64,000 bases of DNA from Verrucosispora sp. NA02020 (lineage in GTDB: Bacteria; Actinomycetota; Actinomycetes; Mycobacteriales; Micromonosporaceae), in contig NZ_CP054923.1 of NCBI RefSeq assembly GCF_013364215.1, positions 2,728,001 through 2,792,000 of the forward strand, given 5' to 3'. The position numbers and the translations under genes are program-made. How positions within the stretch are numbered: the first letter of the stretch is position 1; each line of letters starts with the position of its first letter. Positions 44,206-53,049 of the stretch are shown here, piece by piece. A model generated the notes under the pieces. The model was not told where the DNA came from. It did not search any database and saw only the letters and a list, made by a program, of their open reading frames with translations.

Positions 44206-45152
44206 CGGTGTCGGAACCGGAGTGGGAGCTGCTGGTCCGGACCATGCGGTGGGAGTCCGACTGCGTGATCTCGGTGGTCCTCGAGGACCCCGACGGCGGC
44301 GAGCTGCCGGCCTGGGCGCCGGGCGCCCACATCGACCTGCTGCTGCCCGCCGCGACGCGGCAGTACTCCCTCTGTGGCGACCCGGCGGACCGGCGCCGCT
44401 ACCGGGTGGCCGTGCTGAACGAGCCGGCCAGTCGGGGCGGCTCGCGGTATGTCCACGAGTCGCTGCGCCCCGGCGACCTGGTCCGGGTGCGTGGCCCCCG
44501 CAACCGGTTCGCGCTGGAACCGGCGCAGCGGTACCTCTTCATCGCGGGCGGCATCGGCGTGACGCCGCTGCTGCCGATGGTGGCGCAGGCGCAGGCCGAC
44601 GGCGCCGACTGGCGGCTCGTCTACGGCGGCCGGTCGCGACGCACCCTGGCCTTCCTCGACGAACTGGACCACCACGGCGACCGCGTCCATGTGGTGCCCG
44701 AGGACGAGGCGGGCCTGTTGAACCTCGCCGAGCTGCTCGGCGACCTCCGGCCGGGCACCGTCGTCTACTGCTGCGGGCCCGAGAGGTTGCTCGACGCCGT
44801 CGAGGAGCGTTGCGCCGGATGGCCCGGCGGGACGCTGCACCTGGAGCGGTTCCGGGCCCGGGAGGTCGTCGTCGAGGGGGAGGACCGCCCCTTCGAGCTG
44901 GTCTGCGCGGCCTCCGGCGTCACCGTGACGGTGGGGGCCGACGAGAGCGCGGTGGATGCGCTGGACGCGGTGCAGGTCTCCATTCCCAGCGCGTGCCGGG
45001 AGGGCATCTGCGGCACCTGCGAGGTGAAGGTCCTCGACGGCGTCCCGGACCACCGCGACTCTCTGCTCACCGACGAGGAGCGGGTGGCGGGCCGCACCAT
45101 CATGCTCTGCGTCTCCCGGGCTTCCGGTGAACGTCTGGTCGTGGACGCGTGA
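44202..45152 (+). CDS. PDR/VanB-type flavin and [2Fe-2S] reductase
   Basis: A 316-residue electron-transfer protein of the phthalate-dioxygenase-reductase type. The flavin-binding strand includes RQYSLCGDP near residue 54, the NAD-binding part [12 protein letters not shown] near residue 112, and the C-terminal plant-type ferredoxin holds CREGICGTC plus a last Cys in MLCVSRA. It should pass electrons from NADH straight to the Rieske oxygenase encoded after the next promoter, so no separate ferredoxin is needed. It overlaps the aldolase stop as ATGA. Confidence 0.92.
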   Translation: MTVSEPEWELLVRTMRWESDCVISVVLEDPDGGELPAWAPGAHIDLLLPAATRQYSLCGDPADRRRYRVAVLNEPASRGGSRYVHESLRPGDLVRVRGPRNRFALEPAQRYLFIAGGIGVTPLLPMVAQAQADGADWRLVYGGRSRRTLAFLDELDHHGDRVHVVPEDEAGLLNLAELLGDLRPGTVVYCCGPERLLDAVEERCAGWPGGTLHLERFRAREVVVEGEDRPFELVCAASGVTVTVGADESAVDALDAVQVSIPSACREGICGTCEVKVLDGVPDHRDSLLTDEERVAGRTIMLCVSRASGERLVVDA

Positions 45153-45164
45153 CCTGGGGATCTC

Positions 45165-45199
45165 TTGACTCCCGTGCACTAGACCGTACTATGTACCGG
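45165..45199 (+). promoter_or_regulatory. Promoter and operator of the Rieske operon (site D)
   Basis: -35 TTGACT (45165-45170), 16-base spacer, -10 TACTAT (45187-45192). GTAC-TAT-GTAC (45186-45196) covers the -10. The arrangement mirrors site A on the other strand. Confidence 0.75.
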
Positions 45200-45240
45200 A
45201 CATGCGTAGTCCGGCGAAACGCCAGCCGAGAGGACGGGTC

Positions 45241-46425
45241 ATGACTGTTCAGCCCAAGGACGAGAGCGCGCCGTCCCGCCCCACCGCCGGTCGCGCGAAC
45301 CGACCCCAGCCCGGCCAGGACTGGTCGCAGTGGCCCACCTACGACGCGGCCACGCTGGGCTTCCGCAACTACTGGTACCCCGTGGTGTGGGAGCGCGAGA
45401 TCGGCGACAAGCCGCACGCGGTGACGCTGCTGGGCGAGAAGATCGTGCTGGTCCGCAAGGGCGACGTCGTGCACGCCCTGCACGACCGGTGCCCGCACCG
45501 CGGCGTGCCGCTCTCCCTCGGCCGGCGTCAGTTCCCCGGCACGGTCAGCTGCCCCTACCACGGCTGGACCTTCGACGTCACCAACGGCAAGCTCGCCGCC
45601 GTCCTCACCGACGGCCCGGAGTCGCCGATCTGCGGCCGGGTGTCGGTCAAGACCTACCCGACGGCACAACGCCTCGGACTGGTCTGGGTCTTCGTCGGCG
45701 ACGACGAGCCGCACCCGATCGAGCAGGACATCCCGGCGGAGCTGCTCGACAACGACCACGTGCTGGGCGGCAAGTACGACATCCGCGAGGGCAACTGGCG
45801 CTTCGCCGCCGAGAACGGCTTCGACGAGGGGCACGCGAAGTACCTGCACAACACCGCGCTCTGGCGGCTGTTCAAGGTGATGCCGGCCTGGAACAAGACC
45901 CGGGTGGAGGAGCACGGCCCCTGGCTGATCCGGGTGCAGGACGAGGTGCACTGGGACGCGCACTTCCCGGGCCTGGGCACCTTCACCAACAAGCGCTGGT
46001 GGAAGCGGATGCCGCTGCCCGACGCCCCGGGCAAGGGCAAGAACGTCAACCCCGTCATCGCCGGCCTGAACCTCCCCGGCTTCGTCTCGATCCGGTTGCC
46101 CGGGCTGCTGCGGGTGGCGTACCCGGACTTCATCCACTACGAGTGGTACGTGCCGGTGGACGCCGACCGGGTCCGCTACGTGCAGATCATGGTGCGGTTC
46201 GAGGACGGACCCAAGGGCCTGCTCTTCAAGGCGAAGTACCTGGCCGCGATCCGATGGCTGTTCCACGGGCAGTTCACCGCGCAGGACGCGTGGATGGTCG
46301 ACGTCATGGACGCCCCGCCGGAGAAGCTCTACCGGCCCGACCTGTCCATCACCGGCTGGCGGCGAATGATCGAGAAGGCGGCGCCCACGCCGCAGCCGCA
46401 CAAGGCACCGCCGAATGGCTGCTGA
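45241..46425 (+). CDS. Rieske non-heme iron oxygenase, CarAa-like
   Basis: A 394-residue oxygenase with GAGAGGA before the ATG. The Rieske cluster ligands are Cys84, His86, Cys104 and His107 (CPHRG, CPYHGW). The mononuclear iron site has His198 and His203 in ENGFDEGHAKYLH, and a candidate Asp in the late QDAWMVDVMD. Stretches such as GFRNYWYPV, the NWRFAAENGF segment and YEWYVPVDADRV recall, from memory, carbazole 1,9a-dioxygenase and 2-oxoquinoline oxygenase alpha subunits rather than benzoate- or biphenyl-type enzymes. No beta subunit is encoded, as in the alpha-only CarAa type. The reaction is likely ring hydroxylation or demethylation of a (hetero)aromatic; the substrate is unknown. Confidence 0.88.
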   Translation: MTVQPKDESAPSRPTAGRANRPQPGQDWSQWPTYDAATLGFRNYWYPVVWEREIGDKPHAVTLLGEKIVLVRKGDVVHALHDRCPHRGVPLSLGRRQFPGTVSCPYHGWTFDVTNGKLAAVLTDGPESPICGRVSVKTYPTAQRLGLVWVFVGDDEPHPIEQDIPAELLDNDHVLGGKYDIREGNWRFAAENGFDEGHAKYLHNTALWRLFKVMPAWNKTRVEEHGPWLIRVQDEVHWDAHFPGLGTFTNKRWWKRMPLPDAPGKGKNVNPVIAGLNLPGFVSIRLPGLLRVAYPDFIHYEWYVPVDADRVRYVQIMVRFEDGPKGLLFKAKYLAAIRWLFHGQFTAQDAWMVDVMDAPPEKLYRPDLSITGWRRMIEKAAPTPQPHKAPPNGC

Positions 46426-47236
46426 GGCACTGCGGGTCGACGCCGCCGGAGTGGCGTTGCACTACCGCGAACTGGGCACCGGCCGACCCACCGTGGTGTT
46501 GCACGGCGGCGGTCCCGGATGCTCGGCGTGGAACGACTTCGGCCCGGTCGCGGATCGGCTCGCCGCCGGGCGCCGACTGATCCTGCTCGACCTGCCGCAG
46601 TTCGGGGCCTCCGACGTGCCCGTGGTGACCGATCCGGTCTTCAGTTGGCACGCCCGGCATCTGCTCGCGGCCCTCGACGCGCTCGAACTGCCCACCGTGG
46701 ATCTGGTCTGCCAGTCCTTCGGCGGCTCGGTCGCGCTGCGGCTGGCCGCCCTGGCACCCGAGCGGGTGAGGCGGATCGTACTCACCGGCAGCGTGCCGAT
46801 CCCGAACCCGACCGGCACCGGTGTCTCCGGACCGGCGATCCGGGACACCTACTTCGGCGGCGACGGACCGTCGTTGGCGAAGATGGCGGACCTCATCGGC
46901 AGGTACGAGTGGTTCGACCGCGCGGGAGCGCCGGCGCAGACCGTGCGCGACCGGTACGCGGCGAGCATCCGGCCGGAGTGCCGGGCCATCGCCACCGACG
47001 CCGGCCGACGCGGCGCCCCCGAGGACCTCACCCGACACCTCCCACAGGTGGCGGCGCCGGTGCTGCTGCTCTGGGGCTCGCACGACCCCTTCGCCGACCC
47101 GGCGTACGCGCTGCGCCTCGCGTCGGCGCTGCCCCGCGCCGACGTCCACGTGCTCGGTCGCAGCCGACACCACCCGCAGCAGGAGCGGCCGGCGGCCTAC
47201 ACGGCCGTGGCCCGCGCCTTCCTGGACGCCGACTGA
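46415..47236 (+). CDS. Meta-cleavage product hydrolase-like alpha/beta hydrolase
   Basis: A 273-residue hydrolase with the HGGGPGCSAW oxyanion motif typical of C-C bond hydrolases (BphD, HsaD, CarC). The nucleophile serine lies in VCQSFGGS near residue 108, the acid in WGSHDPF and the histidine in SRHHPQQERP. It overlaps the end of the oxygenase gene by 11 bases. It should split the ring-cleavage product into a carboxylate and 2-hydroxypentadienoate. Its exact partner among the two such hydrolases in the island cannot be decided. Confidence 0.85.
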   Translation: MAAEALRVDAAGVALHYRELGTGRPTVVLHGGGPGCSAWNDFGPVADRLAAGRRLILLDLPQFGASDVPVVTDPVFSWHARHLLAALDALELPTVDLVCQSFGGSVALRLAALAPERVRRIVLTGSVPIPNPTGTGVSGPAIRDTYFGGDGPSLAKMADLIGRYEWFDRAGAPAQTVRDRYAASIRPECRAIATDAGRRGAPEDLTRHLPQVAAPVLLLWGSHDPFADPAYALRLASALPRADVHVLGRSRHHPQQERPAAYTAVARAFLDAD

Positions 47237-47314
47237 CCCGCCTCGCCGACTGACCCGCGTCGCCGACCGGCGAACCAGCGGACGTCCCGCAGTACACCCA
47301 GTGGAGGAGGACCC

Positions 47315-47446
47315 ATGCGCAAAGTGTTGCTGTCCGTTCCGGTGCTGGCCGTCGCGGCCCTGACCATCCCGCCGGTACGCCGGTGGCTGGACACCGTGCT
47401 GATCCGCACCACGGGCACGACCGTCCGGACGAACCGGAGGGTGTGA
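47315..47446 (+). CDS. 43-residue basic membrane microprotein
   Basis: A very strong GGAGGAGG stands 5 bases before the ATG. The product starts MRKVLLSVPVLAVAALTIPP, a single hydrophobic helix, followed by a basic tail (VRRWLDTVLIRTTGTTVRTNRRV). It ends 1 base before the start of the M20-like gene. The size, strong ribosome binding site and operon position support a real small protein of the inner membrane, perhaps associated with the enzymes around it. No relatives are recognised. Confidence 0.6.
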   Translation: MRKVLLSVPVLAVAALTIPPVRRWLDTVLIRTTGTTVRTNRRV

Positions 47447-47447
47447 G

Positions 47448-48794
47448 GTGTCCGCGACCGCGAGGAGCACCGACGTGAGCACGACCCCCCAGGAGCGGGA
47501 GTGGATCACCGCCGCCCGGGACCAGATCGACCGGGCCGAGCTGCGCGACCTGATCGCCGGGATGACGAGCATCCCGAGCCCCACCGGGCAGGAGGCACCG
47601 CTGGCACGGTGGCTCGCCCAGGAGTTGACCACCCGCGGTCTGGACGGCCGATACCAGCCGATCGACGAGGAGCAGGGCAACGCCGTAGGCCGCCTGCGCG
47701 GCGACGGGACCGGCGCCGACCTGCTGCTGTACGCCCCGATCGACACCCTCACCGTCGGCACCGAGCAGGAGGACCTGCCCTGGATCGGCGACGAACTGCG
47801 GCGCGACATGCGGGCCGAGGCGTCGATCGAGGGCGACTACGTGCTCGGCCTCGGTGCGAGCAACCCCAAGGGACACGGCGCGTGCCTGATCGCCGCTGTC
47901 GACGCCGTCCGCAGGGCCGGGGTGCCGCTGCGCGGGGACGCGATCGTCGGCCTCGGCGCGGGCGGCATGCCCACCAACCGTCGCCCCGGGGCGACGCGCT
48001 ACAACGCCGGTCAGGGCAACGGCTGCTCGTTCCTGCTGGAACAGGGCGTCTGGGCGGACTACGCCCTGATCGCCAAGCCCGGCTGGGCCGTGCACTGGGA
48101 GGAGGTCGGGCTCTGCTGGTTCGAGGTCACGGTGCGCGGCACGTACGGCTATGTCGGTAGCCGGCACCGGGTGCCGTACCGCAACGCCATCGTCGACGCC
48201 GGCATCGTGGCCCAGGGCCTGGAGCGCTTCTTCGTGGCGTACGCCGAGTCGCACACCCGGGGTCTGGTCGCGCCGCAGGGCCACATCGGCTCCATCGAGG
48301 GCGGCTGGCCACGCACCGCCGCCATCTCGCCCGCCCAGTGTCGACTCCGGGTCGACCTGCGGCTCGGCCCGGACCAGGACCCGATGTCCGTCAAGCGGGA
48401 GTTCGAGGCGGCGCTCGCCGGGATCGTCGCGGCCAACCCCGGACTCGACGCCAGCTCGGAGATGACGTTGTCGATCCCGGCCACGGCGACCCCCGAGGAG
48501 AACTGGATCGTCCGGGCGGCAAAGGCCGCCTGGGCGGAGAGCGAGGGCCGGCCGCACGAGCCGATCCTGGCCAGCAGCGGCGCGACCGACGCGAACATCC
48601 TGCGCGCCCGGGGGCTACCGACCGCGCGGATCGGCATGAACCGGGCCGGCGCGGGCGCCCCGCTGCCGGTCGACTTCCCGATGGGCATGAACGTCGTGGA
48701 CGTACGGGAGATGGAGCGACTCACCCGCACCCTGATCCACGCGATCGTGACCACCTGCACCCGCGACCGCGCAGAGCTGGAGAAGCTGCCATGA
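47448..48794 (+). CDS. M20-fold protein lacking metal ligands
   Basis: A 448-residue protein of the M20/ArgE/CPG2 fold. The five zinc ligands of the family are not where expected: the GHxD motif reads YAPIDT (no His), GxGAxD reads GLGASN (Asp to Asn), the catalytic Glu-Glu region reads GLGAGGMP, and the last His segment reads PVDFPMGMN. The lid region is otherwise full-length (SIEGGWPRTAAISPAQC). A classical di-zinc peptidase or deacylase activity is therefore unlikely. The role may be a different hydrolase, a lyase or a binding protein. It starts with GTG at 47448; a second GTG at 47475 also has a good site. It is coupled to the dioxygenase gene. Confidence 0.72.
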   Translation: MSATARSTDVSTTPQEREWITAARDQIDRAELRDLIAGMTSIPSPTGQEAPLARWLAQELTTRGLDGRYQPIDEEQGNAVGRLRGDGTGADLLLYAPIDTLTVGTEQEDLPWIGDELRRDMRAEASIEGDYVLGLGASNPKGHGACLIAAVDAVRRAGVPLRGDAIVGLGAGGMPTNRRPGATRYNAGQGNGCSFLLEQGVWADYALIAKPGWAVHWEEVGLCWFEVTVRGTYGYVGSRHRVPYRNAIVDAGIVAQGLERFFVAYAESHTRGLVAPQGHIGSIEGGWPRTAAISPAQCRLRVDLRLGPDQDPMSVKREFEAALAGIVAANPGLDASSEMTLSIPATATPEENWIVRAAKAAWAESEGRPHEPILASSGATDANILRARGLPTARIGMNRAGAGAPLPVDFPMGMNVVDVREMERLTRTLIHAIVTTCTRDRAELEKLP

Positions 48795-49723
48795 GCTCGA
48801 TCGTCCTCGGTGTCGGCGCCTCGCACAGCACCCTGATGAACACCCACTGGGACGAGGTCGCGGACGAACCCGGCGCGATCGACTTCCGGGCGGGCCTCGC
48901 GGCAGCCCGCGACGAACTCGCACAGGCCCGCCCGGACACCGTGGTCATCATCGGCTCGAACCACTTCCGGGGCATGTTCCTGGACCTGATGCCGGCGATC
49001 ACGGTCGGGGTGGGGGAGGTGCTCGGCGCCGGAGAGGCGAAGACCCCCGAGGGGCGGCTGCCCGCCGACCCCGAGCTGGCCCGGCACCTGGTCGACACCC
49101 TGAGCGAGGACTTCGATCCCGCCTTCTCGCTGCGAATGCAGGTCGACCACGGGATCACCCACAGCTACCAGCACCTGGTGCCGTCGTTGGACGTGCCCAT
49201 CGTGCCGGTGGTGGTGAACATGTTCGCCCCGCCGCTGCCGTCGTTGCGCCGCTGCCATGCGCTCGGCGCGGCGATCGGGCGGGCGATCCGCGCAGACGGG
49301 CGGGACAAACGGGTCGCGGTCATCGCCTCGGGTGGCCTGTCCCACCGGCTGCCCTGGCCCAAGTGGTACGAGACGCTCTCCGACGACGACCGCTTCCTGG
49401 TCGAGGCATGGCTGGAGGGCCGCAACTCCTGGCAGGAGTACGAGGTCCGCCGACGCCAGATCATCCGGGCCGCCGAGGCGGACATCAACCCCGAATTCGA
49501 CAGGCGGTTCCTGGCGGCGTTGGAAACCGGCGACCTCAGCGAGTTCGTCGGGCTCTCCGCCGAGCAGGTCGACGAGGAGGCCGGCAACGGCGCCCAGGAG
49601 ATCCGTTCGTGGGTGGCCATGGCCGCCGCGGTCGGCCCGGCCCAGAGCACCACCCACGCGTACGCGCCGATCGCGCAGTGGCTGACCGGCATGGCCGTCG
49701 CCTCGCTGCGTCCCGCCTCCTGA
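48791..49723 (+). CDS. LigB-type extradiol ring-cleavage dioxygenase
   Basis: A 310-residue class III (LigB/MhpB) extradiol dioxygenase. Iron and acid/base residues are visible as His in GASHSTLMN near residue 11, His in SNHFRGM near residue 58 and His in DHGITHSYQH near residue 120. The family opens catechol rings next to the hydroxyls (meta cleavage). Carbazole pathways use the same family (CarBb). The length is that of single-chain MhpB, not of two-chain CarBaBb. It is coupled to the M20-like gene by ATGA. Confidence 0.9.
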   Translation: MSSIVLGVGASHSTLMNTHWDEVADEPGAIDFRAGLAAARDELAQARPDTVVIIGSNHFRGMFLDLMPAITVGVGEVLGAGEAKTPEGRLPADPELARHLVDTLSEDFDPAFSLRMQVDHGITHSYQHLVPSLDVPIVPVVVNMFAPPLPSLRRCHALGAAIGRAIRADGRDKRVAVIASGGLSHRLPWPKWYETLSDDDRFLVEAWLEGRNSWQEYEVRRRQIIRAAEADINPEFDRRFLAALETGDLSEFVGLSAEQVDEEAGNGAQEIRSWVAMAAAVGPAQSTTHAYAPIAQWLTGMAVASLRPAS

Positions 49724-49753
49724 CCGTAGACAGACTCCCGAATCGAGGTATCC

Positions 49754-50605
49754 ATGAGCATCTGGACCGACCTGACCGAGCTGGAGTTCCAGCTCCGCTT
49801 CGTCGACGCCAACGGGGTCCGCACCCGGACGCTACAGGCGGGTTCGGGCGACCCCGTGATCTTCCTGCACGGCACCAGCGGGCACCTTGAAGCGTTCGTC
49901 CGCAACCTGCCGGCGCACGCCGCGCGCTTCGCCTGCCACGCGATCGACATGCTGGGCCACGGCTACACCGACACCGTGGCGGAGCCCTACCGCATCGAGC
50001 GGTACGTCCGGCACGTGCTGGACTACGCGGATGCCGAGGGTCTGGACCGCTTCCACATCGTCGGCGAGTCGCTGGGCGGCTGGGTCGGCGGACGGCTCGC
50101 GGCCGACCACCCCGACCGGGTTCGTCACCTGACGCTGGTCGCCCCCGGCGGCACCGTCGCCAACCCGACCGTGATGGAGCGGATCAAGACCAGCACCCGC
50201 GCCGCGGTCACCAGCGACGACATCGACCTGACCAGGAAGCGCCTGCACCTGCTGATGTACGAGCCCGCCAAGGACGTCAGCGAGGAACTGGTGGAGATCC
50301 GCCACGCGATCTACCACCGTCCCGAGTTCGTCGCGGCGATCGACAACCTGCTGGCGTTGCAGGAGATCGAGAACCGCCAGCCGGACCTGCTCACCGAGGA
50401 GCAGATGGGCCGGATCCAGGCGCCCACCCTGATCGTCTGGGGCGCGGAGAACCCGTTCGGTGAGATCCCCGAGGCCAACCGCATGCACAAGAGCATCCCC
50501 GGCTCCACACTGGAGATCTTCCCGAAGTGCGGCCACTGGCCGCAGCACGAGCACAGCGAACGCTTCGACGAGCTGAACATCGCGCACCTGTCGAGAGCGG
50601 CGTGA
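49754..50605 (+). CDS. MhpC-like alpha/beta hydrolase
   Basis: A 283-residue hydrolase. The oxyanion motif is FLHGTSGH, the nucleophile serine is in VGESLGGW near residue 102, and the catalytic histidine is in PKCGHWPQHEH near residue 260. The acid position of MhpC/BphD reads WGAENPF, an Asn instead of Asp; some related hydrolases show the same. It lies two genes after the second possible C-C hydrolase, so each may act on a different ring-cleavage product. Its stop overlaps the next GTG. Confidence 0.82.
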   Translation: MSIWTDLTELEFQLRFVDANGVRTRTLQAGSGDPVIFLHGTSGHLEAFVRNLPAHAARFACHAIDMLGHGYTDTVAEPYRIERYVRHVLDYADAEGLDRFHIVGESLGGWVGGRLAADHPDRVRHLTLVAPGGTVANPTVMERIKTSTRAAVTSDDIDLTRKRLHLLMYEPAKDVSEELVEIRHAIYHRPEFVAAIDNLLALQEIENRQPDLLTEEQMGRIQAPTLIVWGAENPFGEIPEANRMHKSIPGSTLEIFPKCGHWPQHEHSERFDELNIAHLSRAA

Positions 50606-51624
50606 GCGTCCGGATCGGCATCCGGCTGCCGGCCTGCCGCCCGGTCGACCAACTGGCCCGGGCGGCACAGCGCGCCGAGGAACTCGGCTTCGACGAGGTC
50701 TGGGTGCCGGACTCCCAACTGCTCTGGCGAGACGTCTTCGCCACCCTGACCGCGATGGCGCTGCGCACCGAGCGGCTGCGCCTCGGCACGGCGGTGACCA
50801 ACGTGGAGACCCGGCATCCGTCGGTGGTCGCCTCAGGGGCACGGACCGTGGCCGAGGCGGCGCCGGGCCGTTTCGTGCTCGGCGTCGGAGTGGGCAACAG
50901 CGCGGTGGAGCCGGTCGGGCTGCGCTCCACCACCCAGGCCAACCTGCGGGAGCGGCTGGGGCAGGTCCGCGACCTGCTCGGCGGCGCGGAGGTCGACTTC
51001 GGCCCGGTGCGCTCGCGGCTGCGCGACCCGGACGCCGAGCTGCCGGTCTTCGTCGCGGCGAGCGGACCGAAGAACCTGCGGCTGGCCGGTGAGATCGCCG
51101 ACGGGGTGATCCTGCTCTCCGGGGTCTCCCCGGCGACCCTCACCGCAGGTCTCGGCCGGGTCCGGGAGGGCGCAGAGGCCAGCGGCAGGTCCCTGGCGGA
51201 CCTGGAGATCGTGGTGTCGGCGTACTGCCACGTCACCGACGACGTCGAGGCCGACGCCCGGATGCTCAAGCCGATCTGCGCGGGGATCGCGCAGAAGGGC
51301 GGCGCCGCCGCGCTGGCCCTGGCCGGGATCGACGTGCAGGTGCCGCCGGTCGTGCCGGGGCTCTACCCGGACACTGTGCACGCCGAGGACTGGGCCGAGG
51401 CGGTCCGGGTCTGCGGTCAGTGGATCACCGACGAGATGGCGGTGCGTTTCGCCCAGGCGTTCTGCCTCTTCGGCACCACCGCACAGATCGCCGCCCGGAT
51501 CGACGAGGTCGCGGCGGCGGGAGCGACGAACGTCTTCCTCCAGCACGTCGGCTCCTACGACCTGCCGTACGAGCTGATGGAGTCCTTCGCGGACAACCTG
51601 TCCGCCAGAGAACGGTCGGCATGA
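50602..51624 (+). CDS. LLM-class flavin or F420 oxidoreductase
   Basis: A 340-residue TIM-barrel luciferase-like monooxygenase family protein. Motifs include ARAAQRAEELGFDEVWVPDS, RLGTAVTNVETRHPSV and FVLGVGVGNSAVEP. In actinomycetes the family uses FMN or F420; the sequence does not decide which. A position between the hydrolase and PrpD genes with overlapping stop/start codons puts it in the same pathway, maybe in an upper step such as oxidation of the imported compound. Confidence 0.85.
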   Translation: MSVRIGIRLPACRPVDQLARAAQRAEELGFDEVWVPDSQLLWRDVFATLTAMALRTERLRLGTAVTNVETRHPSVVASGARTVAEAAPGRFVLGVGVGNSAVEPVGLRSTTQANLRERLGQVRDLLGGAEVDFGPVRSRLRDPDAELPVFVAASGPKNLRLAGEIADGVILLSGVSPATLTAGLGRVREGAEASGRSLADLEIVVSAYCHVTDDVEADARMLKPICAGIAQKGGAAALALAGIDVQVPPVVPGLYPDTVHAEDWAEAVRVCGQWITDEMAVRFAQAFCLFGTTAQIAARIDEVAAAGATNVFLQHVGSYDLPYELMESFADNLSARERSA

Positions 51625-52949
51625 GCGGCTCGCTCGTCCCCGCACTCGTCGCCCGCGCCGACGCGGTGGTCGACGCCGTCGACCCGAGCGTGCGCACGCG
51701 CGTCGGCCTGCACCTGCTGGACGCGCTGGGCTGTCTGGTCGCGGGCGTGACGCATCCCAGCGTCGCCCCGCTGCGCCGCTTCGCCGACCTCGTCGACGAG
51801 GCGGGGCCGGTGCCCGTGCTGGGCGACGCCTCGCCCCGTTCGCTGCGGACGGCGGTCCTGCTGGAGTCGACCTACCTGCACCTGGACGAGTTCGACGCGA
51901 TCCACTCGGCCGGTGCCGTGGTGCCACCGGCGGTCGTCGTACCGGCGGCGCTGGCCGTCGCCGCCCGGGTCGGCAGCTCCGGCCGGGACCTCGCCGATGC
52001 GCTGCTCGGCGGCTACGAGGTGGTCGTCGAGGCGGGGCTGCGGCTCGGCGGCCCGGGACTGTACGCGTACCGCTGGTGGCCCACCGCCGCGCTCGGCGCG
52101 CTCGGGGCGGCCTGGGCCACCGCCCGGTTGCTGGGTCTGGACGAGGCGGGCCGGCGGCAGGCGGTGGCGCTGGCCGCGCACGCCAGCGGTGGCCCGATCG
52201 GCGGCGGGGCGCTGGGGGAGGGGCACTACCTGGCGGGCGGTCGGGCGGCGGCCTGCGGCGTGGAGGCCGGCTACCAGGCGGCGGCCGGTCTGCGTGGGGA
52301 CGTCGCGTTGCTGGACGGGGGGCTGCCGGGAGCGGCGGTGCCACCGACGCCGCCGACCGGGAGCAGCATGCCGCACCTGCTCGGCTGTGCCGTCAAGCGC
52401 TACCCCTTCGCCCGGCCGTTGCATGCCGCGCTCGCCGCGCTGGACCGACTGTCGGCCGAGGGCACGCCGGTAGCGAGGGCGCGGCGGGTGGAGGTGCACC
52501 TACCGGCCCCGTTGTGCCGCTTCGTCACCGACACCCGGTCGCCGCAGGGGCCGGCCGAGGCGGCAGCGAGCGCCACGGTCGCGGTCGCGGCCCATGTGGC
52601 CGGCCGCACCCGCGACGTCACCTTCATCCGCGCGGCGCTGTCTCCGGCGGCGCCCCCGGTCGAGCTGGTGCCCGCCGAGGACCTGACGGCGGATCTGCCG
52701 GCGCGCTGGAGCGCTCGGGTGGAGGTGTATCTGCCCGACGCGGAGCCCGTCCGGGCGTACGTGGGCGATGCGCCCAGCCTGGACGACGAGCGGGAGATCA
52801 TCGAGAAGTACCACCGGAACGTGGGAGCGGCGATGCCGGGCCCCACGACGGAGCTGATCGGGCTGTGTGCCGGCCTGGACGAGCTGCCGTCGGCGGCCCG
52901 GCTGCGTGCGGTGCTTCTTGCGACGGTGACGCCGACGACGATCGGATGA
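51621..52949 (+). CDS. MmgE/PrpD family protein
   Basis: A 442-residue protein of the 2-methylcitrate dehydratase/cis-aconitate decarboxylase fold. Visible are LLDALGCLVAGVTHPS near the start, a histidine- and acid-containing LDEFDAIHSAGAVVPPAVV near residue 95 and AVKRYPFARPLHAAL near residue 255. Members dehydrate or decarboxylate tricarboxylate-like acids. Last gene of the Rieske operon, ending 101 bases before the TetR gene. Specificity cannot be inferred. Confidence 0.85.
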   Translation: MSGSLVPALVARADAVVDAVDPSVRTRVGLHLLDALGCLVAGVTHPSVAPLRRFADLVDEAGPVPVLGDASPRSLRTAVLLESTYLHLDEFDAIHSAGAVVPPAVVVPAALAVAARVGSSGRDLADALLGGYEVVVEAGLRLGGPGLYAYRWWPTAALGALGAAWATARLLGLDEAGRRQAVALAAHASGGPIGGGALGEGHYLAGGRAAACGVEAGYQAAAGLRGDVALLDGGLPGAAVPPTPPTGSSMPHLLGCAVKRYPFARPLHAALAALDRLSAEGTPVARARRVEVHLPAPLCRFVTDTRSPQGPAEAAASATVAVAAHVAGRTRDVTFIRAALSPAAPPVELVPAEDLTADLPARWSARVEVYLPDAEPVRAYVGDAPSLDDEREIIEKYHRNVGAAMPGPTTELIGLCAGLDELPSAARLRAVLLATVTPTTIG

Positions 52950-53049
52950 GGCGCCCTCAGCCTCGCGGCCGATCGCAGGAACGCTGTACGGTATGGTGCA
53001 CCAACGAGGATCGGTGGTGAGTGCTTCACGGCCACTTGGAGGATCGACG

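Noticed and set aside
52986..53001. GTACGGTATGGTGCAC as another TetR operator
   Set aside because: It shares GTAC with the motif but lacks the GTAC-N3-GTAC spacing; too weak to count as a regulon site.
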